Source: Cryptomeria japonica | Taxonomy: Eukaryota; Streptophyta; Pinopsida; Cupressales; Cupressaceae | Assembly (NCBI RefSeq): GCF_030272615.1 | Contig: NC_081407.1 | Span: 101,787,897-101,851,896, forward strand | DNA length: 64,000 nt | Direction: 5' to 3' | Notes under the pieces: model-generated | Database searches by the model: none | What the model was told of the DNA's origin: nothing | Seen by the model: the letters and a program-made list of their open reading frames with translations, nothing else | Made by a program: the position numbers and the translations under genes | Part shown: piece by piece, positions 45,340-58,497 of the stretch | How the letters are laid out: every line of letters starts with the position of its first letter | Position numbering within the stretch: the stretch's first letter is position 1

Positions 45340-46340
45340 TGTGAGGTAAAAAATCAAAATAAGACATCAAAAGCATAAACATTAGGCAACCACAAACCTA
45401 ATTGCAAATGAAATAAACTCCTATCACATTCAATGAAAGAATTGAAGATAAGATGTAAGCAAGAAATGCAGACCAAACAAAATCTCCTTCAATTGACCTC
45501 CATTGTTTCTCTTTCTCCTTCAAATATGTTGTAGATCTTACCTACAAAGCACAATTGTAATTGAAAGAAAGATTTGCAAGTGAAATTGACAGTGTAAGGA
45601 TACTCGAAAAATGTGGTTGTTGAAAATGAGCAATGAGAGCTCAATTTATAGAAAAGAGGATTTTGAATCAACAATCAAGATTAATCTGGAGACAGAAAGA
45701 ATTAGCGACTAGGATCAATCAAATAGTAGAGTTTCTATCAGTAGACAAAGAAAAAGTGGAATAAATGTTGAAAGAAATCCAGAATCAAATCGAGGAAGAT
45801 AATATGGGGATTTAATAAATAAATGAATTGATTATCTTCATATTTTTCCAAATTGGCAGGTTGAAAGGATAAATATGGAGATAAAAATTAGAAAGTAGAA
45901 TATAAAATTGAAAATAAAAATTAGAAAGTGGAAGAGAAAAGTGGGGTCATAAATAAATAAATAAATTTTTTGTATTCCATCCACACATGACAATTAAACA
46001 AATTAAAAATTTACTTAATTTGAATAATTTGGAGAAGGGGATTAAATAATAAAAATAATTATTTAATCATAGAAGACTAATTAACTTAGAATAAAGGGAT
46101 TAAATAATTAAATTAATAATTTAATAAAAAAGGAATAGTTAGGATTAGTTGATTAAGATCAAGATCAATTGATTGGAAAGAGAAAATGATGAATATTAAT
46201 TAAATAATGAAGATTATTTAATTAATAGTTTAGAAGAACAATAATTAAATAATTAAAATTATTTAATTATAAAATATTAGAAGAAGAAAAATATTACTAA
46301 TTAAATAATTAAAATTATCTAATTAAGTTAAACGAAAAAG
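45340..46340 (-). repeat. right-arm gypsy-type LTR, minus orientation
   Basis: The minus strand ends TACCTCACA five bases before the primer site. The segment matches the left LTR near its primer-site end and near GAGCTCAATTTATAGA (about 45628-45655). Outer sequence is rich in ATTAAATAATTAAAATTATT and has diverged; the far edge is uncertain. Confidence 0.55.
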
Positions 46341-46589
46341 GTTAGTGAAAAGTGTCATCGAAGACTTGGGACAATTTTTCAGTGTCTATAGATCCAAAGG
46401 CAACAATTTATTTAGCTATTCATGGATCAAGACTCAAAACCACTCTTCCAAAACCATCAGAGTGGTTTGTATGCAAAAATTAGGCCCCATTCCAATTAGT
46501 AGTAAGCAATGCTTCAAGATGAGTTTGGATAACTTTATTTTCTTGAAGCATTAAGACATCTATTAGGCTTTTTGTGATAGATTGTTTGA

Positions 46590-47157
46590 CCTAATATTTA
46601 TAGGATTGGCTGGACAGTTGTCTCACATTCCAAGATTGTATGTGGTAGTTCATTGAGGGTTAGGAATTTCCTCATTAGTGAGGAGAGTATTAAGCCTATT
46701 TGATAACAATAAAGCAAGTCTTTTTTTGTTTTTATCTTATGCATGATGTTGAATAAAATTAATCTCATATCCTTTGGTCTCCTTGGTATCTCGGCATGTT
46801 CCTCCACATTTTGTATCTCGCTACTGATAACAGCTGATGGGCCACTAGATCTTCTTGTTGAAATTTTTTGATTCAACCCTTCATTTTGTAACCAACTGAG
46901 TGTTTAATCAGTTGAGATATATATCCTACGGGATCTCTGTACATAGGGCAACTATATGGGTATGGGGGAGATTTTGGGTCATCAGGATCCAGCTATTTTG
47001 TAAAGGGTAGTTTAGTTTCTTTTCTTAAGGCGACAGCTGGAAGTTTTCTTGCAGGTTCTTTCCTGTCGGTATGCCTTTTTTGAACTCGTTGTAAAAACTA
47101 TTTAAAAATAAAAATAATAAAGTTTAGTGGCTATGCCACTTTTATTGAAAAAAAAAA
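46590..47157 (+). mobile_element. 5'-truncated LINE tail with poly(A)
   Basis: The last part reads AACTCGTTGTAAAAACT, then AATAAAGTTTAGTGGC and a short A-run at 47148-47157, the usual layout of a plant LINE 3' end. The body before it has no recognisable reverse transcriptase. The 5' limit is a guess. Confidence 0.5.
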
Positions 47158-48350
47158 TTAATCTATTATATTACCATGATTTCCCATATCTTTAAATATG
47201 GAAAATAATTTATAACAAATGTAATTGTTGTTCACTTGAACTAATTGTTTGGACATAGAACTTTGTAGTATTTCATACATGTATAAACTATTGAGATACT
47301 TCATGAGATTATTTAGTAATTCAATATCATATTTTTGTTGCATATAAGTTATTTTTAAGCATTAGTTGATTATATTCTGTAGTGAACATTATACATGTTT
47401 TATTTTATTTTATGTTTTGGTTAGAGGTGACTTTTTTTCTAGTTTAGTCTAGTTAGATGTATTGTTTTCTTGAACCATCTATTAGATTTTCCTAGCCATG
47501 TGAAATTAATAAAAAAAAACTATGGACATTTATATGTTTATACTTTTGCATTCATTTGAAATGGATGATTTTTTTATATACTTGTATTTCTTAGTTACAT
47601 AATATTTGAATTAGTTGTCATTTAAAATTGTAGACAATTGTTTCCAAATTTTTAATGAGAAACAAGTCAATTTTGTAATTATATATTGATTAAACATCTC
47701 AATTGCTGCAAAATTAACATTAGGCAACTTGTTACACCTAGATATTTAAAAATCAAAGAACTCTTTTTTACAAAAAAGTGATTAAACTTTTTATATTTTT
47801 TCTAAATTAAACAAATAGAAAAAATATTTTATATAATTAATATTTTCTCTAGGAAGAAATTATATATAAACCTCAAACAATGAGATATGATTCTTAAGAT
47901 GATCTCTAAAAACTAATAAATACAAAGCATTTGGTTGACAAATTTATAAATATTTGTGCTTTTGTATATATTTGTTTATGATTTTTTTCAAAGTCACTTT
48001 GTGTAATATATAATTTTTAGATTTTGGACCATCCAATATCATTTTGAGATGTCTCTACTAATATTAAATTAAAATTATATGATTTGACACAATTTATTAT
48101 AAGAAAATATTAAAGATATAATAGATAATATGAAATAAAAAATTATAATTATTTTATTTCATCAATGAAAAAACAATTCAAAATAATGAGTTTTTTTGTA
48201 TACAAATGAAAATTTTATATACAAAGATAAAAAAAAATTGGTGTGAATGAAATTGTCTATTCCCAACCCTGCCTCACAAAAGTGATCAATACAATTGTCA
48301 AACACTTACCATGATGACACATTACACAATTCCACAGACCCATGTAGTTT
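47158..48350. other. AT-rich stretch without recognisable features
   Basis: Only short AT-rich runs and a few stem-forming motifs are seen. No open frame looks coding on either strand. Confidence 0.5.
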
Positions 48351-48354
48351 TGTA

Positions 48355-48885
48355 GTTTAGAGGGTACAAAACTTGTGAGAGTAATAATGTTCAAAGTCTA
48401 TATAATTTTGTGTGGTAAGTTTCAGAGCTACAAAATTTGTCAAAGCAATAACGTTCAAAGTCTATATAATTTTGTATGGTAGTCTTCAAAGCGTACAAAA
48501 CTTGTGGTAGCAATAATGTTCAAAGTCTATATAATTTTGTGTGGTAGTCTTCAGAACATACAAAATTTGTGGAAGTAATAATGTTCAAAGTCTATATAAT
48601 TTTGTGTGGTAGTCTTCAAACTGTACAAATTTGCAAAAGCAATAATGTTCAAAGTCTATATAATTTTGTGTGGTAGTCTTAGAGAGAGTACAAAACTTGC
48701 CGAAACAATAATGTTCAAAGTCTTTATAATTTTGTGTGGTAGTCTTCAGAAAGTACAAAACTTGCAAAAGCAATAATGTTCAAAATCTATATAATTTTAT
48801 GTGGTAGTCTTCAGAATGTACAAAACTCGCTGAAACAATAGTGTTCAAAGTCTATATAATTTTGTGTGGTAGTCTTCCGTGCAAT
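48355..48885 (+). repeat. 60-bp minisatellite, about nine units
   Basis: Units of 57-65 bases contain AATAATGTTCAAAGTCTATA, TAATTTTGTGTGGTAGTCTT and a variable GTACAAAACTTG stretch. The spacing varies by a few bases. It is unrelated in sequence to the 43-45 kb arrays. Confidence 0.88.
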
Positions 48886-48939
48886 CGTGTTCAAAGTGTT
48901 TTCCACTGCAGAAAATTGGTAGAAGTAATTGAATGATCA

Positions 48940-49235
48940 TTTTCCGACATTGAAAGGTGTTGAATGTACAATTGATTTCACACGGTGCTCAGAAATTTTC
49001 CACATTTGAATAGACTGAAAACATTATTTTCCACATTTGAATATTGAAAACATTTGAATAGACATTGAAAGGTGTTGAATGTATAATTGTATAATTGATT
49101 TCACACGGTGCTTTGGTTTTGGCTTGGACATTATTATTTTCCTTAACGTGTCGTGCACGCACTGTAAATATATTTGACAATTATTTTTTTCTACAACGTG
49201 TCGTGCACGCACTGTAATGTATTAATTAAATTATA
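48940..49235 (+). repeat. short duplicated blocks
   Basis: GACATTGAAAGGTGTTGAAT with ATTGATTTCACACGGTGCT occurs twice (about 48949 and 49063). ACGTGTCGTGCACGCACTGT followed by TATTTGACAATTAT occurs twice (about 49146 and 49196). No gene. Confidence 0.75.
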
Positions 49236-50198
49236 TTTGACAATTATACCATGGTTCTGGAGTTAAAATTGTTTCAGCGATTCAAATAGAAATATGCATG
49301 CATTCTAGATAAGAAATGTGATAGCTATTAAATCTGATGTTTATTTAGTTTGAATGAGAAACAAAGTTATTTTATTTTTACTCTTTATTTTGAGACAAAG
49401 TGGTTACATTAATAATTGAAAGTGATATAAACCCTCTTTGCTGATAATATAACACACATTTAGAAATATTTTTATGTTATTAATTAAAAAAATTATATTC
49501 ACATAAATAAGTCATTGTTTGTCTAAATGATTCTTTTGGACACATTTTGTATTTCAATTTTCGTTGCATGGTATGAATGAGTTGTAACAAACTTGTCTAG
49601 TACTACTTACAATATCTTGAATATCTCTATAAATTTTTTATGTCCAATCACATAGTTCTAATTTAAATTTAGTAAAAGCATCTAAATATTTAAAAATTAC
49701 AAATATTTACAATCCTATCAATCAAACTGTTCAAATTTAATACTTTTTAGAAGTCATCTTATGAATCTATACCAATTCCTTTATTGCAAACACCACACAT
49801 TAAATAAGATTTATTTAATCTTAAACTCATTTTTTATAAGATATTTGAGGGATTTCTAACCCCTTTAGTAAAGTTACACACCCTAAAATCTGACACAATA
49901 TTTGGACTAAATAATCACCAAAAGTGTGGAGAATATAAATAATTGAGAATAAAAAATAACATCATATCAGTTGGTAATAATTTTTTTAACAACTTGAATA
50001 ATGAAACAATTAGAATGAGAAAGAAAAGAAAGGAAGCACTATTAAATATGTGTCATTAAATATGTAAGATATATCTCCTAAAATTAAACACCCCTTCAAA
50101 GAACTACAATCCCTATACAAGGAGTCATCATTTGTGCCATCTAAATCAAGAACTATTTTAACATTAAATATATTTGAACAATTAAGAAAAACAATTAA
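49236..50198. other. AT-rich stretch without recognisable features
   Basis: No coding, RNA gene or repeat structure could be supported here. Confidence 0.45.
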
Positions 50199-50404
50199 TT
50201 GATGGTTGTATTGGTTCTTTATTTTTTGGTCTTTCTATTTCTGCTAGTTTTCTAGTTGCTCTGTCAGTTCTCAATTTTCCCTGTTCGGTTTTTGTTCTGT
50301 ATTAGTAGGGTTTTTTTGGCTAGTTGTGCATCCCTCATGTACCGTAGGTGTCACTCTACGAATATGTAATGGTACGGGCCTATCCCGCTTTTATTAATCA
50401 AAAC
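50199..50404 (+). mobile_element. short LINE-like 3' tail with possible target duplication
   Basis: A T-rich block ends GGTACGGGCCTATCCCGC followed by TTTTATTAATCAAA, resembling the 3' end of a plant LINE. AACAATTAA lies on both sides (about 50190-50198 and 50402-50410), a possible target duplication. A second AACAATTAAG at 50177 makes the left edge ambiguous. Confidence 0.5.
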
Positions 50405-53400
50405 AATTAAGTGAAACAATAGACTCGTAACAACAATGTATGTAAGACTACATGATACAGCATTAGAAAATAATTTCATTGATATACAACGGCATAAGGA
50501 TAAAGGTAGAAATTAAGTAAACTAGAATATATAAGAAGATAGAATAGGTACCAAATCAATCAACTCGATTCATCACAAGCTAACCAATACAAGTATATTT
50601 AACAAGGGTCTACAAGTAAACATTTTAGTGTTTAAGAAAGATATCATATCTATATAACTAATCTCTTTAGCCTTCTATCATAAACATAAGGAGTGAAAAT
50701 CATTATGGTAGAGGAAAGGAATCACGAGGGATTGGATAAATATATTTGACTTTCTAGGCACATTTTAAAATGACACATTATATTCGTATAGAAAAAAAAA
50801 GTCTTTGGAACAACAAGATAAAGAATGGTTAGAAAATCAAAGAGGAGTTTTTGTCAAAATTTTAGTCCCAGTAGAATGAGAGACATGATACAATAAAAAA
50901 AAGAATCCATTAAGGATTATGAGCATAGATTCAAATAGGTTTCAAAAAATAGAAGATCGATATATAGTGAAGTAAGAATTCATTAGTGTATATCTATATT
51001 ACAACTAGAAATGAGGACATCAATAGAGAAGGGAAATTATTTAGTACTTACTAAAATGAAGTAACATTAGCTTTCCACATTTATACCTGAAATAGAGAAT
51101 AAAACATAAAGCCATTAAGAACAAAGAAAGAAATAAATTAAAATTATAGTTCTACAACAATTAAAGATCAAACAAGAGATCTTAGCTAAAGGAGAAACTA
51201 GTCACCAATGATCAAATAAGACAGCTTAGCTAAAGGAGAAACTAGTCACCAATAAAATTGAAAAAACATATTGTGTACCTATTATTATAGATAAATCTAA
51301 ACTAGAAATGAATGTCTAGTTCTAGAGGGAGAAAAAAGAGATGCCACACTTATAGTTACCTTAGAAAACTCCAAAAAAAAAGATACATAATCCATCATGG
51401 AATATGTAGACAATGGGATGATCATAAAGGCCATTACAAAGCTTGTAATGTTTGTCCAATGTTACTACATTCACCAATTTCACATTACAATTATACAACA
51501 AATATTGTAAGAGAAATCCTAGTTGAGAAGAGTTGCCTAAATATCTACAAGTGTTCATGGAGAAATTCATGTACATGTGCCATATAAAATATTTGTATCT
51601 ATCCTTGAATTATATAGAATGCCACTCAAAATTATTTAGGCTAGCAAAGATTATGTATGAAAACCTAATCCATTATACTGTAGCAATGATAGATATGTAG
51701 TTAAGGACGAATCCCACCCAAAATGGATAACTCATATTGAAAGATGGGTTTAACATTAATTTATTAAAGTTTAGACCTTCAACATTTAAGGTAATAGCTA
51801 GGACAAAAAATAGAGAATTTAAGTTTGGGCCACTCACATTAACTTTTTAAAACTACACTTTTTGGTTCCAAGTGCCAATCAAGAACAAAAAATGGATTAG
51901 GATTTAGTAATGAAAGTGCGATTGAAACTAGAACCATGAGGTTCCAATTTCCTTTAAGGGTTTATGAGAATTATGAAAGGTCAAATGTTGGGAGTGGGTA
52001 AGGACTTTGAGCTAGAACCTTGATTTTTCAAGTTTCAATTTTTACCCAAGGTTTAAGACCCAAGGAAGGAAAATGTAGTGGAAAGTGAGAGTGAGTCAAG
52101 TGTAAGAGAGGGTAAGGTTTGAAATTGAAACCTTGAGGTTCCAATTTCCAAGCAAGATCCAACACTCGGTAGAGACCAAAGGAATACAAGGTAGAGTGAA
52201 CAGAAATGTGGACTCAAAACCAATGGTTCTAGGTTCTTATTGATTATCAAGGTTTCACAAGTACTAGTAGGAGAAAGAATCCATAAGGCCCAAGGAAAAC
52301 ATCTCCTCCTCCTATTAAACCATGAAGGAGGGTCAATAAAAATAGCACTGAGCCAAATAGAAGTCCACTAGAGGCGTTTCCAAAAGAAGTAACTGTGGAT
52401 AACCTTTGGGAGCTAAAGGGTTGAGCATTCAACTCCAACAAGTTTTGCATTAATCTCTCTTTTCTCAATCATCAAAGAACATAAGATTCAATATTTATCT
52501 TGTTACTTATTTTATAGGTCAAAACCTTCTTCTAAAACTCTAATATCTTGTTGCTAGTCACCCTTATTATTTTGAAAATACCACTATTCTATTACCATAT
52601 TAAATAATTCGATTTTTAAAAGTTGCATTATTCTTTATATTCATGTTAATATTATCACTTTAACTTACACACAGTTGCACATCTTCACCTATTAATTGAT
52701 AGATATTCATTTTTTATCAATATTTGAAACCCTTTTGACATGTTTAGTGGTACCAACTACCTCTTTGATAAGATGATCCTAGATAATGTGGTTATGGTGG
52801 TTATCAAGATTAATAAAAATTTGTGTGCACTCTTAAGAAACCTTAACCTATTGGTATTAAGGCTCCCAAATTCCATATAGAGCATTAGAAGAGCAATTTG
52901 AGCTCTTTTATATTGGACCACTTGATCTCACGAGTTCACCTAGATTAAATTTTATAATGATCTTTAATAGTAATATATAATTAAATTCCTAATTTATTAT
53001 TTTAAACATCTAAACTGTCAAGTTTTAGCATATTTTTTTAATGATCAATCAGTTGTTATTTTCAACTCTTGTAATTATAATTTTTTGTTAGGCTAGTTTT
53101 GAGATAGTCCATGGAAACATTAATATGTACTCTATATGAACGCACAGTTACACCTTCAGAATGAACCTAATCAATGTTCTCAAGTTGGAATTTTTTAGTA
53201 ATATGTGTGGTATTTTCAAAAAATAAATAATTTTATGTTGGGAGATTATCCACCCTAATTATATGATGATGATGAGAATAATTTTTGAATTTTTTGAAAT
53301 TAATTTAGTTCTGAGAAATTCATTAATAATATGAAATAGAATTAATGATAGATGTTGACACTCTGTAAGGTGGTGAGATTAGATTTTCACCAATTAGGAT

Positions 53401-53850
53401 AGTAAAACCACCAATTTCACAAGATCAACCTTACATTTTATAGGGGGATTAAACCCAATAGATCTAGCCACAATTCAATTAGAGAAGAGGGTTGAGACAC
53501 TGATTATATTTACTCAGTTTTTGTTTCCTCTTTTAGAGAGTTGAAGTTGTATTTTAATCGAAAAGTTAGATCTAGGGAAAATAATGAGGAATTGAAGCAA
53601 AACAACAATGATAGAGTGTTTTGGAGAAATTTCAAAAAGAGATCTAAGAAGGGAAAGTTAATTGAAACCTATGGCTGGAAATTTGGGCCAAATTGTTGGG
53701 ACTAGGATTGTAGTGCGGCCTGCTCTTGCAACTTTTGAGAAGAAAAGAGAGATGTTTTCTAGATTAGGGAGACACATAGAATCTACTATCAAAAGATTGG
53801 GAAAACATTTTAGGACTGGCAGTGAGAGCTACCCGCTCCTCCTATTTTTG
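50405..53850. other. gene-poor stretch
   Basis: AT-rich sequence. A 91-codon open frame at 51312-51587 and a 73-codon one at 52247-52468 (minus) have no motif I recognise and no codon pattern that stands out. A GAACCTTGA...TTTCAA-type segment recurs loosely around 51900-52250. I cannot support any gene here. Confidence 0.4.
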
Positions 53851-54549
53851 TAAATGTAAAGCTAGACTTGTTTGTTGTTGTTTATTTTATTAGAATCTTT
53901 GATCACAACACCTAAATCAATTTCCTACACACATAAAGAGAGAAAATGGTTGTAGATAGGAGTTTTCCTTGATGAGTTTACTTGAATTGTCATGCCATGG
54001 TTTTAGGATGTGATGTAGAATGTCTTCATGGAAGGTTGATCATGGATGCCATCTTGAATCCTTGAAGTTGACTTGATCTCTCCTTCAATTCTTGATGAAT
54101 GCTTGATTGCTTGCTCACTTGAATTGAATTTGTAATTGAGAGAGATCCTTCTTGTTCTTTCTTTCTTCTCCAGTTTTCAAATGAGAGGGGTAGGCATCTT
54201 TTTATACTTAATCATCCAAAAATTATTTGAATTTCTAGAGGAGGCCCACATAGGACCTGAATTCCCACCCAATTTAAGTGATTGTTGTTGGGACCAAATT
54301 TTGGTCATAATTAGGAGGACTAGGGTGGTGGGGTTCCTAGTTCCTAAACTAGGCCTATGACAACCCCAACACCCTAGTCCTTTTAGTCAAGACTCATATT
54401 TGTATAGGGGTTAGAAAGGGAGTTGAAAATGCAAATTTTGGGATCGTGTGAGAAAAATCAAAGCAAAAATTAGGCACTAAAATATAAAAAGCCAAGGTGT
54501 GCTCTAGCTAAGGATGAAATTACATGCAGATATGATTCATGACGCTACA
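53850..54549 (-). repeat. Tat-like LTR (3' LTR of a minus-strand element)
   Basis: On the minus strand it starts TGTAGCGTCATGAATC, nearly the same as the start of the 12.5 kb element's LTR, and a polypurine tract lies just outside. The far edge, near 53850, is uncertain. Only this LTR is seen; its partner is missing. Confidence 0.65.
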
Positions 54550-54572
54550 TTTAGCTGCTACTTTAGTGGGAT
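54550..54572 (-). promoter_or_regulatory. polypurine tract of the Tat-like remnant
   Basis: On the minus strand CCACTAAAGTAGCAGCTAAA abuts the LTR start, in the same position as the tract at 8410-8428. Confidence 0.65.
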
Positions 54573-54945
54573 AATGAGGCTACACCTAAACTCATGGTAA
54601 AGTACAAAGTCACATTGAAAAAATTTCACCAAGATATGAAGGAGATAAGAAAGACCAAGCCCCTAAGGACTTTAGGATCTTACTACTCTAATATCAATAT
54701 AAAAGGAACAATGTGTGAAGGGGAAAGAGCATGACTATATTGTCCTAGTAAGATTTGTGCTGAGTATGAGACATGAAAAGTAAAAAAATTAAATATCAAT
54801 TACAAAGAAAAAGAATTAGTTTGTAAAGCAACTTGAATATTGAATTGAAAACACATTATTTAATTGAAAACACATCTTGATAATTTTTAAGATAAGGTTA
54901 TCTACCTTCGATTGATTCCTCTAGTCTTCTACTCTCCCTAGAACC

Positions 54946-55740
54946 TTATCCATGATGATAATTGGCTTCATAAAACATCATATCATCATGGAATTCGATC
55001 TCTTTGAATTTGTTAATTTCTTCCATTTTAACTGCAAATATTTGGCAACCTTTCTTTTTGGTCCTCTTTAAGTTGATAGCGGAGAGTTGCCACAATTTGA
55101 ACCCATATTGGGTGCCTTGCAAGAGCACCTTGTTTTTAAGGTCATCCAAGAATACTATTGTTTTACCATAGAAATTAACCCAATATTTGTGGTTTCCCAA
55201 CCAATTCATACCTAAGATGATATCATAAGTGTCTGATGGTGCTATGTATAAGTCAACTTCTATGGTTAAGCCAAGAAGTTCAACCATAGCCTCAAACAAA
55301 CTTTTCTCTACCCGAGCTCTTGACTGGTTGGCATATTCTATAGTCCAAGACATAGCCATGAAACTAGCTCTTTTAAGAAATTTACTCAGTATCCTAGGAG
55401 AAATAAAAAAAATTGTAGCTCATTTATCTATAAGTACTATAATGGGGTTCTGATAGAGCATACTTGGACTCTCAACTAGAGTGAACTAATATTTAGCTTG
55501 CCAATTCTCCACGCTACATGTATCCTCTGTTTAAGTCTTTCCTACTATGGTGGCATAGGATTTATCTATGGCTTCCCTCCTTGTGTTTTTGTTGTGCATT
55601 GATCAGTGTAATGTTCTCCTCCACATGTGTAACACCCCTCGGGGGGTCCTCTTTTATTCACCTCACTGTCCTTTCTATAATTGTTTAACCCTTTCCAATC
55701 TCCTCTAGATTCAAAATAATTAAGGTCTTAGATATCATTA
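54946..55740 (-). pseudogene. gypsy gag-protease remnant
   Basis: The minus strand first gives a gag zinc knuckle, CYTCGGEHYTDQC (C-X2-C-X4-H-X4-C, 55596-55634). After a degraded stretch comes the aspartic protease: VLID-K-stop-AT where D-S/T-G-A-T is expected (about 55405-55440). The open 137 codons from 55359 follow, with AMVELLGLTIEVDLYI, YDIILGMNWL and FYGKTIVFLDD. The DIILGMNWL motif is typical of gypsy proteases. It lies only 400 bases from the LTR at 54549, so RT, RNase H and integrase have been deleted. Confidence 0.82.
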
Positions 55741-55779
55741 GAATGTTTCACTCCTTTTTCAAAAAATATAAAGAACTTG

Positions 55780-56960
55780 ATTAGGGAAGGAAATAGCCAA
55801 AGGTTGACCATGGTATCACATAAACCTATTCTACCATATAAAAGAATTAGAAAAGCTGAAACCATGTTGTAGAGAGTTATTTCTCCAATTTAAACAATTA
55901 TAGGCTAGTTTTTAAGCTTTCAAAATGGATTGCAAAAGAAGTGACCCTTTAATATAGAAGAATAGGGCAATAAATTTTTTGTCTAGCCAACCCACATTTT
56001 GCCACTTATTATTCTTGCCAATCAGAGATATTCAATAACATACCAAGGATTTTCATTGTTCATTACTTGAAACAACCTGTATAATCCATTTTGTAGATAA
56101 AAAATTACCTTGAGTCCTAAGATCCATAATACCCTTTATCCTCCTTTGGGTTTTGGTTGAATACAATAAATCCAAGATGAAGCTTTGAAACCTTTTTTTT
56201 CCATCCCAAGTCATGCATAGAAATTGATGAATAAACTTATTAAGATCTTCAAAACCTTTATTAGAGGGCATCCATCAAGAAGAGTAATAAACATGTTAGG
56301 CCAAAAAGATATGATTTATCACTTGAATTTTGTTATCTTATGGAAGATATCTATTGTCATAATTGAAAATTTTGTTCTTCAACTTTATGAGAAACCAGTT
56401 ACACATCTCATGCAGAGAAACCCCTAGCCCAGATGGGTTTCTCAAGTATCTAGTAATTTGCCCATGCTTAATTCATTTCTATTGTTTAGGAATCCATGGT
56501 GGCACTAGATGAAGCCAAATCATTAGAAAATCTATTTTATGATGGGGTAACTTAGAACCCATGACAAAATAGTACAAATCCAAGACCTCCAAAACATGTT
56601 CAATTTCATATTCAAAATTCTAGATAAATAACAAATTATAATCAACAAAGTATGAATTTATAATAGGTAATTTATTAGGAATATAAATATCCTTAATTGA
56701 GCCCATTTTATTATATTCCAAGAGATGCCCAAGAGAATAAACAATTAAAACATAGTGAAATGGAGATAAAGGGCAACCCTGCCTAATTGATAGTTGTATA
56801 GGGGATCAGGTTGTCAATGAATTATTGATCATTGATTGAGTATTGAAATCATTAGAAAGCATTTACACATCTGTATATTTTTGGGTCAAAAACAAACCAA
56901 TACAACAATTTTATAATAAAGCTCAAGTGCATTTTGTCGTATGATTTATGTGGCATGCTA
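55780..56960 (-). pseudogene. LINE reverse transcriptase fragment
   Basis: The minus strand carries SIRQGCPLSPFHYVL (about 56755-56800), the QGCPLSP motif of non-LTR reverse transcriptases, then YFVDYNLLF where Y/F-A-D-D is expected, GSKLPHHKIDFLMIW, and a long C-terminal part with WMPSNKGFEDLNKFIHQFLC and WDGKK (56053-56271). The catalytic aspartates are not intact. Stops are frequent. Confidence 0.8.
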
Positions 56961-58370
56961 TAAGAGATTATTATTTTTTATGTACAATGCACCTCTTATG
57001 CACTTTAATTTATGACTGCATCACATCTTTATTAATCAATTTCAATAAAATTTGTTTGTAATGGACTACTCAATCATGTTTGACAATCAAAACATGATTA
57101 ATGAGTGAGAATTGTTTCAGTGCATTAATCATTTATAATATGATTATTTTTTACTTTGAAGACTAAGGAGAACATACTTAACACACCCATGTAGTTGGTC
57201 AAATTTAAATAGAAATATGGGTGACATGTAGAAAAGAAATGTGATGGATCTTGAATATGACATTTCTTTATTTTAAATAAAAAAGGCTGTGAAAATAATA
57301 TTTTAAAGTTATTGAATAATAGAAATTTGACATTTCTTTATTTAGAATAAAATTTAATAGTTATTAAATTTTTAAATGTTCAAATTAATAATTGAAAGTG
57401 ATATAAACATTTTGTGTTGGTTAAAAAAATATTTTTTTACATATTCTTGTTTTATAGATGAAAAACAGTAATATTTATAGAAATATCCCATTATTTGTGT
57501 AGATGTTCTTTTAGATCCACTGTTTAATTCAATTTTTATCTTTCTATTATAATAATTTTTCCTAATTATAAACACCAAGTAGCCTATCTCACCCTTAGGC
57601 TTAGAAGTTATTTCAGGAATTTCAATAGCATGAAATTTTCATAATTGTAACCCTAATTGACAATCTAAATACACCAAGCATATATAATCATCATGATAAT
57701 AAGTCTATGAAGGGTTTCTATGCTTGGTTAAGAAAAACAACGAGGCTTCATTATGAAACTATTTCTATGATACTATTCATTGACTACATTAAGCTTCACT
57801 TGTCTTAATTCAACAAGGACAAGTCAAAATCTATTTTGTTGGAGATCTACACAATAAGTTGATAATATTATCATAGAAATAAGGGGGGGATTAAAGATTC
57901 ATACTCTAATTAGCATATCAATTAATAGAATAAATAATGGTATTAAGATTGCACTTAAAATTATCGATTGACTTGTTCATAATTTTTTATAATGCATTAA
58001 TACTTATTAGTTAGAAAACATATTTTTATTATTTTGAATTTCACTCTCCAAATTATGATAACCAAGGTATCTAATTCTTACTATTTATATTATGCCCTTG
58101 TATATTTAACTTGAGAAAATATTATACCATTGATTGATTTATTCATAATTTTTGATAATGCACCGATGCTTACTAATTAAACAACAACTACTTTTTTTAA
58201 TTTTAAATTAAGACACTTGAAATTATGATAACAAAGGTAGATCATTCTTACTTTTTATATTATGATTCCATAGGAGAGAGGACTACCTAATAAAATTAGT
58301 TAGGGCTAAAAAGATTCATCATAAACTTCAAAATGAAATATGATTTCTAAAAACTAATAAATATAAAGTA
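56961..58370. other. AT-rich stretch without recognisable features
   Basis: Short repeated phrases occur, such as ATTTGACATTTCTTTATTT (two copies near 57260 and 57330) and a CATTGATTGATTTATTCATAATTT block resembling 57965-57990. No gene or element boundary is supported. Confidence 0.45.
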
Positions 58371-58497
58371 TTTGATTGAGAAATTTCTTTTTGTTTAATA
58401 TAGTATACCAAAAGGTTATAATATATGTCAAATTTGCACTAGCAGAAGTTTAAACAACTAAAATTTGATTGACAAATTTCTTTTTGTTTAATATAGT
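58371..58497 (+). repeat. 93-bp tandem duplication, split by the gag-only element
   Basis: TTTGATTGAGAAATTTC (58371) and TTTGATTGACAAATTTC (58464) start successive 93-base units. The second unit continues after the retroelement at 60793 (ATACAAAAAGGTTACAAT), so the element inserted in it. Confidence 0.75.

Larger units (their letters stand above)
41880..46340. mobile_element. large palindrome of two head-to-head gypsy-type LTR arms
   Basis: The left arm reads, on the plus strand, LTR (ending at 42939), primer site (42945), a 270-base unique block, 60-bp tandem repeats (43220-43680) and an inner block to about 44020. The right arm is the reverse complement of all of this: inner block from about 44085, repeats 44440-45055, unique block, primer site (ending 45334) and LTR beginning at 45340. 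Arm identity is about 80-85% by eye where I compared it. The loop is about 65 bases. Outer LTR edges near 41880 and 46340 are approximate. No polyprotein lies between the arms. Confidence 0.75.

Noticed and set aside
51312-51587. 91-codon open frame
   Set aside because: No recognisable domain, an overlapping open frame on the other strand and ordinary AT-rich composition.
52247-52468. Hydrophobic minus-strand frame resembling a membrane peptide
   Set aside because: Leucine/phenylalanine-rich frames are expected in AT-rich DNA, and no family resemblance or conserved start was found.
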